Source: Fusobacterium mortiferum ATCC 9817 | GTDB lineage: Bacteria; Fusobacteriota; Fusobacteriia; Fusobacteriales; Fusobacteriaceae | Reading direction: 5' to 3' | Assembly (NCBI RefSeq): GCF_000158195.2 | Contig: NZ_GL987994.1 | Location: forward strand, 616,343-680,342 | DNA length: 64,000 nt | Shown here: positions 36,022 to 45,327 of the stretch, in pieces | How positions within the stretch are numbered: the first letter of the stretch is position 1 | Layout of the letters: each line of letters opens with the position of its first letter | Translations under genes and position numbers: made by a program | Notes under the pieces: generated by a model | The model's input: only the letters and a program-made list of their open reading frames with translations | Databases searched by the model: none | What the model was told of the DNA's origin: nothing

Positions 36022-38763
36022 TTATAATAATTCTCTATATTTTTTGATATACTGTTTTTTAACTAGTGTAACTAGTAGCATATATCCTACTATTGTTAGG
36101 ATTAAGAAGAACCAATAGATAAGTGGTAATTGAGTTAATCCTAATAGATTTCCTAAAGGAGTATATGGAATTATTGAAACAATTAAAATTCCTAACATTG
36201 TAAGTACAGTTACAGGTAAAGAAGTTATACTTTGAATAAAAGGAATTTTTGGAGTTCTTATCATATGGATAACTAGAGTTTGCGACCACATAGATTCAAT
36301 AAACCAACCTGTTTGGAACATAGCTTCATAAGCTGCTCTCAATGTTTCTTGCTCAACTGGGATAGAGTTGTATAGCACTCCATTCGATACAAACATAGGA
36401 CAGATTACAAAATACATCAATAAGTATGTAGTTATATCAAATATAGAACTAGTAGGTCCTATCCATAACATAAATTTTCCAATAGAGCTTGCTTCCCATT
36501 TTCTAGGAATTTTTAAAAACTCTTTATCTACATTATCCCAAGGGATAGCAGTACAAGATAGGTCATAGATTAGATTTAATAGAATTAAGTGTATGCTCAT
36601 CATTGGTAAAAATGGTAAGAAAGCACTAGCAGCTAATACTGAAAACATATTACCAAAGTTAGATGAAGCAGTCATCTTAATATACTTAATCATATTAGCA
36701 TAAGTTTTACGTCCCTCTATAATTCCCTCTTCTAATACCATTAAATCTTTTTCAAGTAAGATTATATCAGCAGATTCCTTAGCTATATCCACAGCTGTAT
36801 CAACAGATATTCCTATATCTGCCTCTTTCATAGCAGCAGCATCATTTATTCCATCTCCCATAAATCCAACTGTATGTCCATTCTCTTTTAAGATTTGAAC
36901 AATTCTAGTTTTTTGCATAGGAGATAGTTTTGCAAAGATATCTACCTTTTCAATAACAGTTGAAAGTTCTTCATCACTCATATTATCTATATCTGAGCCA
37001 AGTAAAATATTTTTACTATTAAGTCCAACTTTTCCACAAATACTTTTAGTAACTTTATCATTATCTCCAGTTAGAACCTTAGTTCTTACACCATACTCTT
37101 TTAGAGCAGCAATAGCCTTAGCAGTTGTAGGTTTAGGTGGGTCTAAGAAAGCAAGATATCCCATAAGTACCATATCTACTTCATCTTTTACTCCAAAACT
37201 ATCCACAGGAGATGGATTAGTTTTTTGAGCAAGAGCAATAACACGAAGTCCGTCTTCATTGAATTTTTCAACAGTTTTTAAAACTTCCTCTTTTATCTCA
37301 TCAGTAAGTAAAACTATCTCACCTTTAAACTCTGTATATTTACAAATAGATAACATCTCTTCAACAGCACCTTTAGTTATCATCTGTCTTTTTCCTGATT
37401 TATCTTCTACCACTACAGTCATACGACGACGAGAAAAGTCAAAAGGAATCTCATCAACTTTTGTATATATCTTTTCTAATTCTAAAAGAGAACTATCCTT
37501 TTCTCCTTCTTCATGAGTTTTTTCAATGATAGATAAATCTAATAGATTTTTTAATCCTGTTTGAAACCAGCTATTTAAAAAAGCATGACGCAATACTCTA
37601 TTATTTTCATTTCCATGTACGTCCATATGATACTCTAGAACTACCTTGTCTAAAGTGATAGTTCCTGTCTTATCTGTACAAAGGATATCCATTGAACCAA
37701 AGTTTTGAATAGAATTAAGATTTTTAACAATAGTTTTCTTTTTAGCCATAGATACAGCACCTTTAGCTAGACAAGTTGTAACTATCATAGGTAACATCTC
37801 TGGAGTAAGTCCTACAGCTATTGAGATGGCAAATAGTAGAGCTTGTACCCAGCTTCCTTTTGTAAATCCATTTACAAAGAATACAATAGGAACCATTACC
37901 ATCATAAAACGGATAAGCAACCATGAAACAGAATTGACACCTTTTTCGAAACTAGATTCAATTTTTTCATCTGATACTAAAGTTTTAGATATAGAACCAA
38001 GAAGTGTATTATCTCCAGTAGAGATAACAACTCCAATAGCTGAGCCACTGATAACATTGCTTCCCATAAAAGCTATGTTATTTAACTCTGTTACAGCAAG
38101 TTTATCATCTAGTATAATTTGAGCTTTTTTCTCTACTGGCTCACTCTCACCTGTTAGAGAAGATTGGCTGATAAAGAAGTCTTTACACTCAATTATTCTT
38201 AAATCAGCAGGGATAATATCCCCAGCAGCAAGATAAACTATATCTCCGATTACTACATCTTCTAAAGGAATCTCCTTTTTATTTTCTCCAAATCTTTTAA
38301 CTGAAGTAGTAGTAGTTATCATAGCAGATAAGCTTTCAGCAGCATTATTACTTTTTTCCTCTTGAATAAAACGTAATAATCCAGAGATAGTAACCATAGT
38401 AGTGATAATGATTACTGTAATAGGAGAAAAATCTTCTGGAGTGTTGCTGTACCAAGGAATAATCATATCAGTAACAGTAGATACAAGAGCTAGACAGAAA
38501 AGTACAGCTGTAAAAGGATTTACAAAAGCCTCTACTATTTTTTTGAAGAAAGATTTTTTCTTTCCATGAGTTATTATATTCTTTCCAAATATATCTAAGC
38601 TTTTTTCAGCTTGTTCCTTAGTAACTCCCTCTAAAGATGTATCTAATTTTTTTAGTAACTCCTCTGTTCCTAGAGAAGAGTACACTCTTATTTTTTTGTT
38701 TTCTTCATCTTTTAGATTTCTTGAGTTGATTTCGGTTTTATTAATGTTTTTAAATTTTTTCAT
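36022..38763 (-). CDS. mgtA: Magnesium-translocating P-type ATPase MgtA
   Basis: A 913-residue P3B-type ATPase that imports Mg2+ into the cytosol. Motifs are the actuator loop [12 protein letters not shown], the phosphorylation site [27 protein letters not shown] and the hinge [13 protein letters not shown]. About ten membrane segments are grouped as in MgtA/MgtB. I start at the ATG at 38763 (KKFKNINKT) after the SD aaggagg. The longer frame to 38814 adds residues without an SD. It is preceded by an M-box, a terminator and a leader ORF with a second terminator, as fits Mg2+ control. Confidence 0.95.
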   Translation of the reverse strand: MKKFKNINKTEINSRNLKDEENKKIRVYSSLGTEELLKKLDTSLEGVTKEQAEKSLDIFGKNIITHGKKKSFFKKIVEAFVNPFTAVLFCLALVSTVTDMIIPWYSNTPEDFSPITVIIITTMVTISGLLRFIQEEKSNNAAESLSAMITTTTSVKRFGENKKEIPLEDVVIGDIVYLAAGDIIPADLRIIECKDFFISQSSLTGESEPVEKKAQIILDDKLAVTELNNIAFMGSNVISGSAIGVVISTGDNTLLGSISKTLVSDEKIESSFEKGVNSVSWLLIRFMMVMVPIVFFVNGFTKGSWVQALLFAISIAVGLTPEMLPMIVTTCLAKGAVSMAKKKTIVKNLNSIQNFGSMDILCTDKTGTITLDKVVLEYHMDVHGNENNRVLRHAFLNSWFQTGLKNLLDLSIIEKTHEEGEKDSSLLELEKIYTKVDEIPFDFSRRRMTVVVEDKSGKRQMITKGAVEEMLSICKYTEFKGEIVLLTDEIKEEVLKTVEKFNEDGLRVIALAQKTNPSPVDSFGVKDEVDMVLMGYLAFLDPPKPTTAKAIAALKEYGVRTKVLTGDNDKVTKSICGKVGLNSKNILLGSDIDNMSDEELSTVIEKVDIFAKLSPMQKTRIVQILKENGHTVGFMGDGINDAAAMKEADIGISVDTAVDIAKESADIILLEKDLMVLEEGIIEGRKTYANMIKYIKMTASSNFGNMFSVLAASAFLPFLPMMSIHLILLNLIYDLSCTAIPWDNVDKEFLKIPRKWEASSIGKFMLWIGPTSSIFDITTYLLMYFVICPMFVSNGVLYNSIPVEQETLRAAYEAMFQTGWFIESMWSQTLVIHMIRTPKIPFIQSITSLPVTVLTMLGILIVSIIPYTPLGNLLGLTQLPLIYWFFLILTIVGYMLLVTLVKKQYIKKYRELL

Positions 38764-38838
38764 TGCTATCCTCCTTAATTTTAAAATATCTTTAAATCTT
38801 AAACAGGGTAGCATATATTTAAAAGAACAAGGGCGAAC

Positions 38839-38919
38839 TTAAAAACAGACATAGAAAAAGATGTCTGATAAATATTGAACTTTTAAATACATACTACTGC
38901 CACTATTTTCTACGTCCAT
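38839..38919 (-). CDS. Putative 26-residue leader peptide of mgtA
   Basis: On the minus strand a perfect SD (aggaggtg) precedes an ATG at 38919. The peptide is MDVENSGSSMYLKVQYLSDI followed by FFYVCF. Its last ten codons run through a terminator hairpin (stem 38846-38852 with 38861-38867) and the stop follows the U tract. It lies between the M-box terminator and mgtA. Salmonella mgtA also has a Mg2+-linked leader peptide (MgtL), but with no sequence likeness. Acidic residues at positions 2 and 4 are notable because acidic N-termini are linked to ribosome drop-off at low Mg2+; this link is inference. Confidence 0.5.
   Translation of the reverse strand: MDVENSGSSMYLKVQYLSDIFFYVCF
38841..38867 (-). 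terminator. Second attenuator terminator before mgtA
   Basis: Stem CAGACAT/ATGTCTG with an 8-base loop and five T on the minus strand, embedded in the 3' part of the leader ORF. Confidence 0.65.
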
Positions 38920-38943
38920 TTTGCACCTCCTAAAAAATCAAGA

Positions 38944-38984
38944 AAATAAAAAACTCCATACCAATTCAAACAGTGGTATGGAGT
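38944..38984 (-). terminator. M-box expression-platform terminator
   Basis: An 11-bp perfect stem ACTCCATACCA/TGGTATGGAGT, followed on the minus strand by a T-rich run. Confidence 0.85.
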
Positions 38985-39009
38985 AATATCCAAATAAATA
39001 TAAAAAATA

Positions 39010-39180
39010 AAAAACTATTTTTTACCACCGTTTGAGCTTTAACTCTGTAGGGCGGTGAAGTTACATTAGATAACACCTTGGTTTCGATGTTGCCTGTTCA
39101 AACCAGCGCATAGTGTCTCCACTATTTTGCGGCAGTAACCCATATCCCTATAGTAGCCTTACTTACCGGAACTATTAAGT
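39010..39180 (-). promoter_or_regulatory. M-box (ykoK) Mg2+ riboswitch
   Basis: On the minus strand the order GGTAAGTAAGGCTACTATA, GGGATATGGGTTACTGCCGC, GAGACACTATGCGCTGG, AACAGGCAACATCGAAACC, AAGGTGTTATCTAATG and CTACAGAGTTAAAGCTC matches the M-box consensus blocks, including ACTGCCGC and AGTTAAAGCTC. Mg2+ binding should permit the terminator and silence mgtA. It begins close to the transcription start. Confidence 0.9.
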
Positions 39181-39187
39181 TGTCTAA

Positions 39188-39216
39188 AGTATAGTATAAT
39201 TTTTTTTATTTGTCAA
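39188..39216 (-). promoter_or_regulatory. Promoter of the M-box/mgtA unit
   Basis: On the minus strand TTGACA (39211-39216), 17 bases, TATACT (39188-39193). Confidence 0.7.
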
Positions 39217-39224
39217 GCAAAAAT

Positions 39225-40763
39225 TTATTTTACTTTTTCTAAAATTTTAAAAACTTCCTTCATTTCAGAGTTTAAGAGCATCTTTCTAGTTTCAAAAATT
39301 TTTCTATAATAATCAGTTTTTTCTTTTTGAGGAAGATAATTTTTATTAATCTCTAAATTATTTTTTATTATCTCTTTTAAATCTTTTATATCTCCAAGAG
39401 CATAAGCCACAGTTAATACATTCATCATCACAGCTCCACCAGATTTCTTAAAAGTTTTAGTTTTAGTATTTAACATATCAGCTTTTATCTGATTCCAAAG
39501 GTTACTTTTGCTTCCACCCTCAGTTATAGTTATCTCCTCTAGAGATACTCCACCTTTTTTATAGATATCTGTGATTCCAATATAGTCATATCCAATAGCT
39601 TCAAGTACAGCTCTCCACAGTGTAGCTTGATCTGTATCCATTCCCATATTCAGAAAACAACCAGAGGCATTTGCTAATTCTCCAACTCCCTTAGTGAGAT
39701 ATGGTAAGAATAAAACTCCATTAGCTCCAGTTGGAATTTTTTCTGCTGCTTCAGAGAGCTTATCAAAATATGAATCTTCCCCAACTTTATCACAGATATT
39801 ATCTCTAAACCATCTAAGGGCAAGTCCACCTGTTCTTATAAATCCCCAATAAAAATATGAATTTTCTAAAGTTCCACTATTAAAAATCAATCCATTTTCT
39901 GGTTTGCTCAATTCCTCTTTTATTCCATCAGTTGATACACAGAACATAGCACAAGTACCAGCTACATCAGCAGCCATATTTTTCTCTAAAAGTCCACACC
40001 CTAACATAGATTGCATAGTATCTCCAGCACCAGCACAGATAGGAATACCTGCTGGTAAACCTGTAAACTCTGCCATCTCTTGAGAGAGATTTCCAATTAT
40101 ATCCCAAGGTTTTACTATTTTAGGAAGATATTTTTTATCTATATTTAAGATTTTAAGTTGCTCATCTGACCACTCTTTTTTATAGACATTGTATCCTAAT
40201 CCCCAACCAGACATAGTTCCCCAATCTATAAAAGCATCTTTAGGAGATAATCCAGCTAGATTCATCAAAATATATGGAGCATTGTGAACAAATTTACAAC
40301 CATTTTCAAGAAATCTAGTATTTTTTAAAAACCATCTAGCTATTATAGCTGGAAACATACAGTTAGGAGTAGGATTTCCAGTTTCTTTAGCCCAGATTTC
40401 AAAATTTTTACTTGAAAGCTCCTCTACATCTTTTTGGCAACGAGAATCTAAGTAGTTTACATACGGTGTTATAGGCTTACCATTTTCATCTATTCCAGCA
40501 ATACCACAGATTATTCCATCACCAAAAATTCCTCTCACTTCATTTGGATTTAAGCCTTTTTCCTTCATCTGTGTAACACAATCTCTTATCCCTTTTTTAC
40601 AAGCTTCTAAATATTCATTTACATCCATCTCTACCCAACCAGATTGAGGATAATTGAGAGTAGTAGGATAAGATTTCTCAGCTACACACTCCATTTCTAA
40701 TGAATAGATAGCAACCTTAACACTTTGAGTTCCAGCATCAAATCCAATATAATATTTGTTCAT
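39225..40763 (-). CDS. FGGY-family carbohydrate kinase under FMN riboswitch
   Basis: A 512-residue sugar kinase. The N-terminal ATPase fold opens YYIGFDAGTQSVKVAIYS (phosphate loop). YPQSGWVEMDVNEYLEA and the catalytic-Asp-region segment NYLDSRCQKDVEEL follow, then the second domain with GAGDTMQSMLGCG and ITEGGSKSNLWNQIKADML. The family includes xylulo-, ribulo-, glycero- and ribitol kinases; the substrate cannot be fixed from sequence. The ATG at 40763 follows SD ggaggtt. The nearest upstream elements are an RFN aptamer and its terminator, so expression probably falls with FMN. This hints at pentose or ribitol supply linked to riboflavin, which is inference. Confidence 0.88.
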   Translation of the reverse strand: MNKYYIGFDAGTQSVKVAIYSLEMECVAEKSYPTTLNYPQSGWVEMDVNEYLEACKKGIRDCVTQMKEKGLNPNEVRGIFGDGIICGIAGIDENGKPITPYVNYLDSRCQKDVEELSSKNFEIWAKETGNPTPNCMFPAIIARWFLKNTRFLENGCKFVHNAPYILMNLAGLSPKDAFIDWGTMSGWGLGYNVYKKEWSDEQLKILNIDKKYLPKIVKPWDIIGNLSQEMAEFTGLPAGIPICAGAGDTMQSMLGCGLLEKNMAADVAGTCAMFCVSTDGIKEELSKPENGLIFNSGTLENSYFYWGFIRTGGLALRWFRDNICDKVGEDSYFDKLSEAAEKIPTGANGVLFLPYLTKGVGELANASGCFLNMGMDTDQATLWRAVLEAIGYDYIGITDIYKKGGVSLEEITITEGGSKSNLWNQIKADMLNTKTKTFKKSGGAVMMNVLTVAYALGDIKDLKEIIKNNLEINKNYLPQKEKTDYYRKIFETRKMLLNSEMKEVFKILEKVK

Positions 40764-40819
40764 AACAACCTCCATAAAAAATTTAAATATTTTTAATGGA
40801 AAATTTAAAGATAACTATT

Positions 40820-40844
40820 AAAAAAGCCCAGAAAAAATCTGGGC
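40820..40844 (-). terminator. FMN riboswitch terminator
   Basis: A perfect stem GCCCAGA/TCTGGGC with five-base loop and a T run on the minus strand, 57 bases before the FGGY kinase start. Confidence 0.88.
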
Positions 40845-40870
40845 AGGATAGACGAAAAATAGTATATCTT

Positions 40871-40986
40871 TTCTTCTTCCATCCAGACTATACTGTCGGT
40901 TTTGGAATTTCACCAAATCAGAATTAAAAAATTCTCGTGGACTATAACCACCGGTCGGGAATTGTTACCTCACCCTGCCCTGAAGA
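40871..40986 (-). promoter_or_regulatory. FMN (RFN) riboswitch
   Basis: On the minus strand the classic RFN blocks are all visible: CAGGGCAGGGTGAGGTAAC, ATTCCCGACCGGTGGTTATA, GTCCACGAG, GATTTGGTGAAATTCCAAAA, CCGACAGTATAGTCTGGATG and GAAGAAG. FMN binding should allow the terminator downstream to form. The controlled gene is the FGGY kinase and no rib gene is nearby. Confidence 0.95.
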
Positions 40987-41007
40987 TAAAATATTCTTAC
41001 TAATTTG

Positions 41008-41036
41008 AATATATCACTTTTAAATCTAATTGTCAA
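41008..41036 (-). promoter_or_regulatory. Promoter of the FMN riboswitch/kinase unit
   Basis: On the minus strand TTGACA (41031-41036), 17 bases, TATATT (41008-41013). Confidence 0.7.
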
Positions 41037-41176
41037 TATAATATTCAAAAGTTCTGAAAATGACATATTAGTGTGATAAAATTAAAATGTAAACTTGTAG
41101 TTGCAAAAAAGTATGTATATAGTTGGTTGCTTTTTTTAAAAAAAGAAAGTATAAATTATTAAAAGGAGGGGTGAAT

Positions 41177-41668
41177 ATGAACTTTGGTGATAAAATTCAG
41201 CTTCAGAGAAAAAAGAAAGGAATGACACAAGAGGAGCTAGGAGAGGAATTAAATGTTTCTAGGCAGACTATAACTAAATGGGAATCTAATCAATCTTTTC
41301 CAGAGATAAAAAAGATTATAAAACTTAGTTATTTCTTTGATGTAACTATTGATTATTTATTAAAAGATGAAATAGAAGATGAAGAAAGAAATGTTATAAA
41401 AATAGAGAAAGAGGAGAAAAATATTTTTTCCACAAAAATAAAGTTGCTAATAATTCCATTGATTGTTTCATTGGTAGGTATGCTTATATTATATGTAGAT
41501 TCGTATATTCATCCTATAACTACTACTGATTGGGATGGGACTTATTATGATGGATTTTGGGGATATCTTTATATAAATGAAAGAAAAGAGTTGTTTTTTA
41601 TTTTATTACTGGTTTTTTTAATAAATTGTACATTTATTTTGTATTTTAACAAAAAAGGTAAAAATTAG
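41177..41668 (+). CDS. XRE-family HTH regulator with two membrane segments
   Basis: A 163-residue protein with an N-terminal XRE helix-turn-helix (about 4-60: QLQRKKKGMTQEELGEELNV, then SRQTITKWESNQSFPEI). A short linker and two hydrophobic segments follow (about 84-105 and 138-157). Membrane-bound XRE proteins of this build are common in Firmicutes and are of unknown signal. It is the first gene of the 23-kb plus-strand array and ends 12 bases before the DUF3592-like gene, so it may control that unit. The ATG at 41177 follows SD aaaggagggg. Confidence 0.85.
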   Translation: MNFGDKIQLQRKKKGMTQEELGEELNVSRQTITKWESNQSFPEIKKIIKLSYFFDVTIDYLLKDEIEDEERNVIKIEKEEKNIFSTKIKLLIIPLIVSLVGMLILYVDSYIHPITTTDWDGTYYDGFWGYLYINERKELFFILLLVFLINCTFILYFNKKGKN

Positions 41669-41680
41669 GTTGGTGATACT

Positions 41681-42154
41681 ATGTTTAAAATAATAGGATT
41701 GATACTTATATTTATAGGAGTATTTAACCTTTTTCAATATAATAAAGCTCAAAAGGGAAATTTTTATGTAAAAGGAACTTTTATTGATTATCGTTATTCT
41801 TCAGCATTAAATAAATATTTTCCTGTCTTTAGATATACCATAGATGGAATAACTTATGAAGAAGAGTATAGGGGAGTTTATAAAAGTAAAGAAAAAATAG
41901 AAAAATTGAAAAATATAGATATTGATGAGATACCAGAAGTTACTAGAAAATTTATGAAAAAAATAAAAGATGTTAATTATATAGAATTTGAAATTGGAAA
42001 AGAATATAAATTATTAGTAAATAAAAATAATCCTAAAGAATTTTGGATAGCTGAAGATGGAACTAATAGGGGAAGGGAATATATTTGGATAGGAGTAGGA
42101 GTTGTGTTTTTAATAATATCATATCTTTTTGAAGTTATAAAAGGAGTATTTTAA
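41681..42154 (+). CDS. DUF3592-like membrane protein
   Basis: A 157-residue protein with an N-terminal membrane helix (about 3-19), a beta-rich exterior domain, and a C-terminal membrane helix (about 133-152). The domain contains VKGTFIDYRYSSALNKYFPVF, YTIDGITYEEEY and GKEYKLLVNKNNPKEFW. This is the DUF3592 arrangement, in which a strand pattern between two membrane spans ends with a P..pe.f phrase. The function is unknown. Similar small membrane proteins occur among immunity genes. Confidence 0.65.
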   Translation: MFKIIGLILIFIGVFNLFQYNKAQKGNFYVKGTFIDYRYSSALNKYFPVFRYTIDGITYEEEYRGVYKSKEKIEKLKNIDIDEIPEVTRKFMKKIKDVNYIEFEIGKEYKLLVNKNNPKEFWIAEDGTNRGREYIWIGVGVVFLIISYLFEVIKGVF

Positions 42155-42182
42155 AAGTTAGAAAGAATTGAGGAGGAAATCT

Positions 42183-43160
42183 ATGAAAGTAAAGATAGTA
42201 TTAGGGATAGTAGCATTATTAGGAATAGGAGTTGGAACTTATATTTATCAAAATAGATATTCTTTTTATAGATATTTACCTGCTGAGAATGAAAATAAAC
42301 TTCAAAGTATTAACTTTAAATTATGTGATGAAAATGGGAATTTATTTAGTGGAAGAGTTAAAAGTAGAAGTGATTTATATTTAAATATTTATTCCTATAA
42401 AGATGGGGAGTTAAATGGATTAAATGTAATCTATTATAAAGATAGTATAAAAGAGTTGGGACATTGGAAAGAGGGAAAACAAAATGGACTTTTTCAATTG
42501 TACACAGAAGATGGAATCTTAATTGAAAGTGCTAATTTTAAAAATGGAGAAAGAGATGGACTAACAGAACAATATTTTAGTTCCACAGGAAAATTAAGAG
42601 TATCAGCAAATTATAAAGAGGGAATACTTGAAGGAGAATATAAGGTATATTATCCTGATGGAACTCTTCAAGGAGAGGTAATTTATAAAAATGGAGAAAT
42701 GAATGGAGAGTTTAAAGAGTATTATGAAAATGGAAATATAAGATTTACTGGAAGTTATAAAGAGAGTTTACAAGATGGAGAGTGGAAATTTTATTTAAAA
42801 AATGGAAACTTACAAACAATAGCGAACTATAAATCTGGAGAACTTAATGGATTAAAAGAGGATTACTATGAAAATGGAAAGCTGTGGACAAGGCAGGAGT
42901 TTAAAGATAATATTCCAGAGGATATTTATGAAATCTATTATGAAGATGGGACACCTCAATTAAAAGCTAAAATAAAAGAGGGAATTGTTATAGAGGAGAA
43001 AAGGTTTAATAGAGATGGGACACTTTATGATGAAGATGATGATAGAGTAATTATAAGTGAATCTGTTGATAATAATTTTGATGATATTTCCTTTAGTGAA
43101 AATAAAGAAGAGATAACTATAACCGAAATTGATGAAGCTGAAATTATAAGAACAAACTAA
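42183..43160 (+). CDS. YwqK-family MORN-like repeat protein
   Basis: A 325-residue protein with an N-terminal signal/anchor helix (about 4-20), followed by about nine repeats of roughly 23 residues with the consensus YY..G.L...a.YK.G...G (examples: YYENGNIRFTGSYKESLQDG and YYPDGTLQGEVIYKNGEMNG). The tail is acidic (DDDRV...). Databases call such proteins YwqK antitoxins because ywqK lies in the Bacillus YwqJ toxin operon; antitoxin action is not shown for most. A related gene closes the window at 63743. The ATG at 42183 has SD gaggagg. Confidence 0.75.
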   Translation: MKVKIVLGIVALLGIGVGTYIYQNRYSFYRYLPAENENKLQSINFKLCDENGNLFSGRVKSRSDLYLNIYSYKDGELNGLNVIYYKDSIKELGHWKEGKQNGLFQLYTEDGILIESANFKNGERDGLTEQYFSSTGKLRVSANYKEGILEGEYKVYYPDGTLQGEVIYKNGEMNGEFKEYYENGNIRFTGSYKESLQDGEWKFYLKNGNLQTIANYKSGELNGLKEDYYENGKLWTRQEFKDNIPEDIYEIYYEDGTPQLKAKIKEGIVIEEKRFNRDGTLYDEDDDRVIISESVDNNFDDISFSENKEEITITEIDEAEIIRTN

Positions 43161-43214
43161 GAGAAGCTTTATCTAGTTTTATACTTAAGATATGATATGT
43201 GGAGTGGATAGGAT

Positions 43215-43904
43215 ATGAGAAAGAGATTTTTAATAGTTGTAATTTATTTTATATTGTTTATTCCTATAATTGTGGTGGGAGCTAATAATTCAAGAGTAAT
43301 TTCAGAAGATATGGAGGAAAAAAATAAAATGAAATTAGAAGTTGAAATCAATGATATATACTTTTCTGTTCCTAGCACCTTGAAAGAGGTTATAGCTAAA
43401 GGATGGAAGATAAGTGATAGAGAGCCGTACTTTTTAAAACCATTGATTGGAGAAGATTACTATGAAATGAGAACAAACTGGTCATTGTCTAAAGATAAAA
43501 AAAGTATTGCTAAGGGGGGAAGAATTATTCGACTTTTAGAAAAAGATGGAGTACTTTTAGAAGTAACAATAGCAAATCAAAACATTGATGAAGATGATGA
43601 ACCGTTCCAAAAAATTGAAGAGGGGATAGTAGATTCTGTGGTTGTTTTCTATGATAAGATTCATTCTAGTATAAAATTAAACGGGATAGAGTTAAAAGAA
43701 CTAACACCTGATATTATACTTAAAAACTATCCTGTAAATGAAGGTTGGGAACATATTCCAACAAACTATAGGAATCATCCAGAATTTGAAACTTCATTGG
43801 AATATACAGTTATGAAGATTGTAGGTAATAGTGAGGAGAGTATCACTATATATTTTGATTTAGATAATAGAGCTTATAAGGTAGAGATATTAAATCAAAT
43901 ATAA
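43215..43904 (+). CDS. Exported protein of unknown function
   Basis: A 229-residue protein with a hydrophobic signal peptide (about 4-23, VVIYFILFIPIIVVGA). The mature part is acidic with a repeated plan: EVEINDIYFSVPSTLKEVIAKGW, then later IKLNGIELKELTPDIILKNYP, both followed by a strand-rich portion. This suggests two related alpha/beta modules. I do not recognise a family. It follows the YwqK-like gene and is followed by a 33-codon gene remnant. Confidence 0.6.
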   Translation: MRKRFLIVVIYFILFIPIIVVGANNSRVISEDMEEKNKMKLEVEINDIYFSVPSTLKEVIAKGWKISDREPYFLKPLIGEDYYEMRTNWSLSKDKKSIAKGGRIIRLLEKDGVLLEVTIANQNIDEDDEPFQKIEEGIVDSVVVFYDKIHSSIKLNGIELKELTPDIILKNYPVNEGWEHIPTNYRNHPEFETSLEYTVMKIVGNSEESITIYFDLDNRAYKVEILNQI

Positions 43905-43907
43905 TGA

Positions 43908-44009
43908 TATATACTTCATAAGGATACTTCTTTTATTCCTTGTACTTTGGGATTTAATATTACAGATTTAGAGAATGCTATTAAAAAGTTAAAAGTTAAA
44001 AAATTATAA
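43908..44009 (+). pseudogene. 3' remnant of a lost gene
   Basis: This is an open stretch right after the previous stop that lacks any start with SD. It encodes a natural-looking C-terminus, FIPCTLGFNITDLENAIKKL then KVKKL, before TAA. It sits just upstream of the SD of the creD-like gene. I read it as the tail of a deleted immunity-type gene. It is short, so chance cannot be excluded. Confidence 0.4.
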
Positions 44010-44019
44010 GGAGGAGTTT

Positions 44020-45318
44020 ATGATTAGTTTAAAAGATAATAATTCGTTAATTAGAAAAGTTGGTTTTCTTTTTATGCTAGTTATTTTATTACAGATACCA
44101 ATGTTTTTTATAAATAGAATAATAGATGAGAGAGAGTATTCTTATAGAAATATGGTAAGGGAAATAGGTAATGAATGGGGTGAAAAACAAACTATTGCTG
44201 GAGCATTTTTAATAATACCATATAGTGATGTAAAGGTAGAATATGATGAGTATGGTAAAAAAATAGAGAGAAATGTTGTAAAAGATTGGATATTACTTCC
44301 AGATAAATTAAATGTAAAAGTTGATTTAAAAGATGAGGTCAGAAAAAGAGGGATATATAAGACAACTGTTTATAGTGGAGATATTATATTAGAGGGAGAG
44401 TTTCCTAAATTACGTGATATACTTCCAGCTAATCTTAATCCATATAATATAGGAATCGGCTTAGGGATAACAGATACAAAATCTTTGATGAAGGTAGAGG
44501 AGTTTAAAGTAGAAGGAAAAGATATTTATTTAGAATCGGGAACAGGAGTTACTCAACATCTATTAAATACAGGAATATCTGGAACTATCAGTGAAAATAT
44601 CTTACAAAAAGATAAGATAAAATTTTCTATTAAGCTCAGTCTGAGAGGAAATGGTGGGATAGAGATATTACCTTTTGGAAAGGAAAATCACTTTGAAATA
44701 AGTTCTACTTGGAAATCACCAAGCTTTTATGGAATTTTACCAAGTACTAAGATTATAGATGAAAATGGATTTAAAGCTCAATGGGATGTGTCATTTTTTG
44801 TAAGAAACTATAAACAAGATTTTGCTGAAGGATATTATTCTGATATTAGTGAAGGAAAAATAGGAATAGACTTATATGAAGGTGTAACTCATTATAGACA
44901 GGTTATGAGAGCAGTAAAATATAGTATGCTATTTGTGATGTTAAGTCTTTTTGTAGTATATATCTTTGAAGTGACTAGTAAAAGATTTACTCACTATATT
45001 CAATATGGAGTAGTAGGTTTTTCATTGACACTATTCTATTTAGTTTTACTTTCAATGTCAGAGTATTTTAACTTTAATCTAGCATATATTATAGCCACTT
45101 TGATGGTTGTTATTCCAAATTCACTATATATAAAAGCAGTAACTAAAAATAAAAATTATGGTTTGGGAATGTTGGTATTTTTATCAGGAGTCTATGCAGT
45201 ATTATATTCTATATTGAAGATGGAACAGTATGCTTTAATGACAGGAACTCTTCTATTGATGTTAGTTCTTTATGTAATGATGTATATTACAAGAAACATA
45301 GAAATTTCTCAAGAATAG
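44020..45318 (+). CDS. creD: CreD-family inner-membrane protein
   Basis: A 432-residue protein with one N-terminal membrane helix (about 12-30), a large beta-rich extracytoplasmic domain (about 31-300), and four or five C-terminal membrane helices (about 305-425). The segment YSMLFVMLSLFVVYIFE, followed by RFTHYIQYGVVGFSLTLFYL, is the CreD hallmark region. CreD is linked to envelope stress and beta-lactam or colicin tolerance in Proteobacteria, but its biochemical activity is unknown. Its place among immunity genes is notable. SD aaggagg. Confidence 0.85.
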   Translation: MISLKDNNSLIRKVGFLFMLVILLQIPMFFINRIIDEREYSYRNMVREIGNEWGEKQTIAGAFLIIPYSDVKVEYDEYGKKIERNVVKDWILLPDKLNVKVDLKDEVRKRGIYKTTVYSGDIILEGEFPKLRDILPANLNPYNIGIGLGITDTKSLMKVEEFKVEGKDIYLESGTGVTQHLLNTGISGTISENILQKDKIKFSIKLSLRGNGGIEILPFGKENHFEISSTWKSPSFYGILPSTKIIDENGFKAQWDVSFFVRNYKQDFAEGYYSDISEGKIGIDLYEGVTHYRQVMRAVKYSMLFVMLSLFVVYIFEVTSKRFTHYIQYGVVGFSLTLFYLVLLSMSEYFNFNLAYIIATLMVVIPNSLYIKAVTKNKNYGLGMLVFLSGVYAVLYSILKMEQYALMTGTLLLMLVLYVMMYITRNIEISQE

Positions 45319-45327
45319 GAGGTATTT

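Noticed and set aside
38764-38814. Longer mgtA start
   Set aside because: The extra residues have no SD, while the ATG at 38763 has aaggagg at good distance and the usual MgtA N-terminus.
42183-43160. True toxin-antitoxin pair for the YwqK-like gene
   Set aside because: The antitoxin label comes from family naming only; no toxin gene is next to it.
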